Under the pieces are notes generated by a model. That model saw only the letters and a program-made list of their open reading frames with translations. It did not search any database and had not been told where the DNA came from. Positions 61,161 through 64,000 of a stretch of 64,000 nucleotides of DNA are shown one piece after another. A program made the translations under genes and the position numbers. This stretch comes from Bacteroidota bacterium. Its GTDB lineage: Bacteria > Bacteroidota > Ignavibacteria > Kapaibacteriales > Kapaibacteriaceae. Position 1 is the stretch's first letter. The number at the start of each line of letters is the position of its first letter. Location of the stretch: contig JAFDZT010000002.1 in the NCBI GenBank assembly GCA_018266735.1, positions 1 to 64,000 on the forward strand, in the 5' to 3' direction.

Positions 61161-64000
61161 ATGGCTCCACGGTTTCGACGCTTCCACCTTCTGCTGATCG
61201 GATGTCTGTTGTGCAGTGCCAACGTGGGCATGGCGCAACGTGCCGACGTGGAGAGCACCTCGCATGGCGTGCGCATTGCCGTCGGTCGCCTGGCCTCAGG
61301 CGCCTACGGTGAGCCGCATGCGGCGGGCGTGCATGCACGGCTGAGTGGACTGGATGCCGTACGTCGACCAACAGCGTCCGCAAGCGTTGTCGACGCCCTT
61401 GTGTGGACCGTTGCCGTGCCTGATGAGGGCGAGGTGGCAGGGAAGCTCACCGTCCGCGGCGCCACGCGTTCCGTTGCACGTCAGGCACTGGCCGGGAACC
61501 CCGACGCCTTCGGGCCATCCCTTACTGTCCAGCGTGCCGGGAAGTTCGCCGGACAGAGTGTGGCCACCGTTCGCTACGTTCCGTGGGACTACCACAACGG
61601 GGAATTGCGTATCGTCGACAGTGCCGACCTCGTCATTACGTTCTCCCAAGCCCTTGCCGCCGCGCCGCCTTCCCAGCGCCTTCGCATGCCGGACTATCTT
61701 CCGCCTCTCGTCAATCCAACCATGCGCTCTCCGGACGGGGGACGGAGAAAGGTGGCCGAGGCCGTGCAAGGAGCGGTGGACCCGGCACTGTGGTACGATC
61801 CGACGCGACCGTATGTGCGACTGACCACGTCGCGGGATGGGCTGGCCTTTGTGACGGCTTCTGATATAGCGCCACGTCAGCCGGGTCTTGTCGACGTGGC
61901 AACAGCCGATCTTGCACTGTGGTACAAAGGCATCGAACAACCCATCGGCATCGTCGATGCCAATGGCGATGGACGATTCAACAGTACCGACACCGTGTTC
62001 TTCCTCGGACGTCGCTCTCAAGGCGATACCACATGGTTCAACCTCTACGATACTGTGAGTGTGTTCTTCCTGAGCACGGGTGGGACGAAGCGATACACGT
62101 TGGGCGTGCCATCGGACCCGCAGCCGCGATCGATCGACCGACTCACGATGCACCGTCACGTGGAACTCGACACAGGCTACTACCACTTGGGCAATGCGCC
62201 CGATGAAGATCGTGGCGAATACAACTCTGATTGGGTGATGGCCGAAGGGTTCTACTGGACCTTCATGAATGCGCGCACACACGATACGTTGCATCACGAC
62301 GAAGTGATCACGCCGGCGGACGGATCGTTGATGCAGGTGACGGCACAGTTCGTGAGCATCACGAGCTCTGCCAATTACAAGCCCGAACACCGGACGGCGC
62401 TCGTGGTGAACGGTCATCAACCCGTGATCACCGAAACAGAAGGCAAGCGCTTCGATAGCATTCTGGTGCTTGGCACGAATGTGATCGCGGCCGGACAAAG
62501 TCATTTCGGACTCTATGCCGTTGGTCGACCAAACATGTCGGACACGGCCTCCTATCTCTCGCAGGTCTGTCTCGACCATTACCGCATCGATGGCGAGGTC
62601 AAGCCCTATCTCTATCAGGGCGGACTCATTGCATCGATCTCGGAGAGTGCCGATCGAGCCTCGCGTTTCGACGTCACCGGCATGTCGGGCGCACGTCTCT
62701 ATGTGCTCGATACGACCACGTCGACACTCTCCGTCTTCGATGCACGACAGCAAGGCACGACCGTGCGCGCCGGCATCGTACCGGCCACGCCACGCACGTG
62801 GGAAGGAACGGCAACGGTGATCACATCCGATGCTTCGATCGTCGTCAACGACAGTGCACGAACATGGACCATCGTCAGCGGCTTTGCGGCCATGATGCAT
62901 GCGAACGGTGCCATCCAGCAGATCCAGACCAACGATGCCGCAACGCTCGATGCATGGCTTCGTGCGCTTCCCGCAGGTGCAGCCGGCAGTGTGCTCAGCG
63001 CGCGTGGTGGTATGAACGACGCACTGCGTGCAACACTTGCCACGATGGGTGTGCAGGACAAGGGTGATGCATCCTTCATTGCCACGCTCATCATCGGGGA
63101 GCCATCGCGCACGACAACGATCACCGAAGCTGCCTCGGAGGCACGCATCTCCACGTCGACCTTCCTCGCGCATACGTCAGGTGCCCATCGCAATGCCGTT
63201 GCCACCGTTGCACGAGGAGCACAACGCACACTCGTGTTGCAGGACAATGCATCGCTTGAGCGCGCCATCGTTGCGCCGGTCCACTTGCGCAACCTTCGGT
63301 CCATCACCGACCAGGCCGATGTGATCTACATCGCCCACTCCACGTCGATGGCCGAGGCCAACAGACTTGCTGCGCATCGTCGCTCGCACAACAACGTGCG
63401 CGTTGCCGTGATCGACGTCGACGATATCCTTGACGAGTTCGGTGCAGGACATCGTTCACCCGAGGCCGTCAAGGCATTTCTTCAGCACGCCTATGCTACG
63501 TGGACGTTTCCGCATCCGCATACGCTCTTGCTCATTGGCAATGCAACGTTCGATGCACGCTTGGCGATCAAGCGTGGCAATCTGCAATCGAACCGACCGG
63601 ATCAAGTGCCAACGTACGGACGTCCGAGCTCCGACTACTGGTTTGGTTTGCTCACAGGTGACGACGTTGCGTATCCGGAACTGCAAGTAGGTCGACTACC
63701 TAGTCTCACGTCGGACGAAGCACGGAGCATGGTCGATAAGATCATCGAGCACGACACGCTGCAAGCCGCACCGTGGATGCGTCGCGTGATGTTCGTTGGT
63801 GGCGGTACCGAGGACGAAGGATTTTGCAGCATGTACAAAGACCTGCTTGAAGATCCATTCGGTACCGGGTACACGCTCACGGGTCCGCCGCTCTGCATCG
63901 ACACGATCACGGCCTGCAAGTCCGACGACGTGACCACGGCCGGTTATCGCATCAAGCAAGGCATCAATCTTGGCGTCACGTGGATGAACTATCTCGGTCA
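61161..64000 (+). CDS. PorU-like C25-family T9SS sortase (partial)
   Basis: 946 residues are visible; the gene runs off the right edge. Signal peptide to about 25 (SANVGMAQ). Residues ~30-130 fit the gingipain propeptide-like domain of PorU, followed by a long beta-rich part and, from about 740, the C25 peptidase domain: KAFLQHAYATWTFPHPHTLLLIGNATFD, VPTYGRPSSDYWFGLLTG, LQVGRLPSLTSDEARSMVDKII. The visible end is WMNYLG, where C25 enzymes continue with the catalytic His; the catalytic Cys would follow outside. PorU removes the sorting domain of T9SS cargo at the outer membrane and links the cargo to A-LPS. An ordinary secreted C25 protease is possible. Confidence 0.82.
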   Translation, partial: MAPRFRRFHLLLIGCLLCSANVGMAQRADVESTSHGVRIAVGRLASGAYGEPHAAGVHARLSGLDAVRRPTASASVVDALVWTVAVPDEGEVAGKLTVRGATRSVARQALAGNPDAFGPSLTVQRAGKFAGQSVATVRYVPWDYHNGELRIVDSADLVITFSQALAAAPPSQRLRMPDYLPPLVNPTMRSPDGGRRKVAEAVQGAVDPALWYDPTRPYVRLTTSRDGLAFVTASDIAPRQPGLVDVATADLALWYKGIEQPIGIVDANGDGRFNSTDTVFFLGRRSQGDTTWFNLYDTVSVFFLSTGGTKRYTLGVPSDPQPRSIDRLTMHRHVELDTGYYHLGNAPDEDRGEYNSDWVMAEGFYWTFMNARTHDTLHHDEVITPADGSLMQVTAQFVSITSSANYKPEHRTALVVNGHQPVITETEGKRFDSILVLGTNVIAAGQSHFGLYAVGRPNMSDTASYLSQVCLDHYRIDGEVKPYLYQGGLIASISESADRASRFDVTGMSGARLYVLDTTTSTLSVFDARQQGTTVRAGIVPATPRTWEGTATVITSDASIVVNDSARTWTIVSGFAAMMHANGAIQQIQTNDAATLDAWLRALPAGAAGSVLSARGGMNDALRATLATMGVQDKGDASFIATLIIGEPSRTTTITEAASEARISTSTFLAHTSGAHRNAVATVARGAQRTLVLQDNASLERAIVAPVHLRNLRSITDQADVIYIAHSTSMAEANRLAAHRRSHNNVRVAVIDVDDILDEFGAGHRSPEAVKAFLQHAYATWTFPHPHTLLLIGNATFDARLAIKRGNLQSNRPDQVPTYGRPSSDYWFGLLTGDDVAYPELQVGRLPSLTSDEARSMVDKIIEHDTLQAAPWMRRVMFVGGGTEDEGFCSMYKDLLEDPFGTGYTLTGPPLCIDTITACKSDDVTTAGYRIKQGINLGVTWMNYLG

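Noticed and set aside
61296-63173. A 625-codon open frame antisense to the PorU-like gene
   Set aside because: Composition is rich in Arg/His/Gly/Cys, typical of the antisense of a GC-rich coding frame; the sense frame has signal peptide and C25 motifs.

Overview
The window looks like chromosomal DNA of a free-living member of the Bacteroidota/Chlorobiota group, possibly close to Candidatus Kapabacteria (the lineage is an inference). Three observations support this. (1) Many genes start just after a TAnnTTTG/TAnnTTCG element, the -7 box of Bacteroidota-type sigma-A promoters. (2) Five secreted proteins end in a type IX secretion (T9SS) type A sorting domain, and the right edge holds the start of a PorU-like C25 sortase. 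(3) Outer-membrane beta-barrel proteins, lipoproteins and a squalene-synthase pair are present. I see no rRNA, tRNA, CRISPR array or phage.

Region 1 (1-36 kb) is accessory-like. It holds many short, mostly leftward genes for lipoproteins, secreted proteins and poorly known families (DUF4240, DUF4253, SseB-like, macrodomain, DUF1990-like), mixed with recognisable enzymes: LysE exporter, Zn/Cd/Pb P-type ATPase with a RibD-C reductase, class C beta-lactamase-fold hydrolase, zinc-less MDR oxidoreductase, Omp85-type barrel, trypsin-like protease, L,D-transpeptidase, catalase-peroxidase KatG, and an ArsR regulator with a SRPBCC partner. It also carries many scars. There are truncated copies of the hydrolase (231-680) and of the MDR oxidoreductase (15862-16056), a DinB gene with its middle deleted, a frameshifted gene at 16065-16690, an IS21-like remnant at about 718-1100, and a gene wedged into the 5' end of the RibD-C gene between 28-bp direct repeats. 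The most unusual intact gene is a three-domain membrane protein (17273-19201) joining ICMT-like, PAP2-like and Lgt-like domains.

Region 2 (36-46 kb) holds T9SS cargo, outer-membrane proteins, a CPA2 antiporter interrupted by one in-frame TAG, a GT87-like glycosyltransferase and an isolated nuoE. Two places 2 kb apart carry nearly identical 11-bp-period direct repeats (TGCTAAGG), which look like a response-regulator box.

Region 3 (46-64 kb) looks like stable core genome: a PpiD/SurA-like foldase overlapping hpnC and hpnD (squalene synthesis), a divergent ParB/SerK-like gene, an OmpA/PD40 protein, MBL hydrolase plus Rieske protein, SixA plus PASTA protein, NrnA, lysine 6-aminotransferase, a four-TM protein ending in a strong terminator, and the PorU-like protein that runs off the right edge. 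Genes are tightly packed, with ATGA/TGATG overlaps and overlapping convergent ends.

The clearest system in the window is T9SS export: five clients (6238, 24403, 24559, 36188 and 40509 starts) and a PorU candidate. I did not find a clearly new defence or mobile system. The best candidates for something undescribed are the ICMT-PAP2-Lgt fusion with its partner gene, the duplicated TGCTAAGG box, and the insertion with 28-bp repeats.
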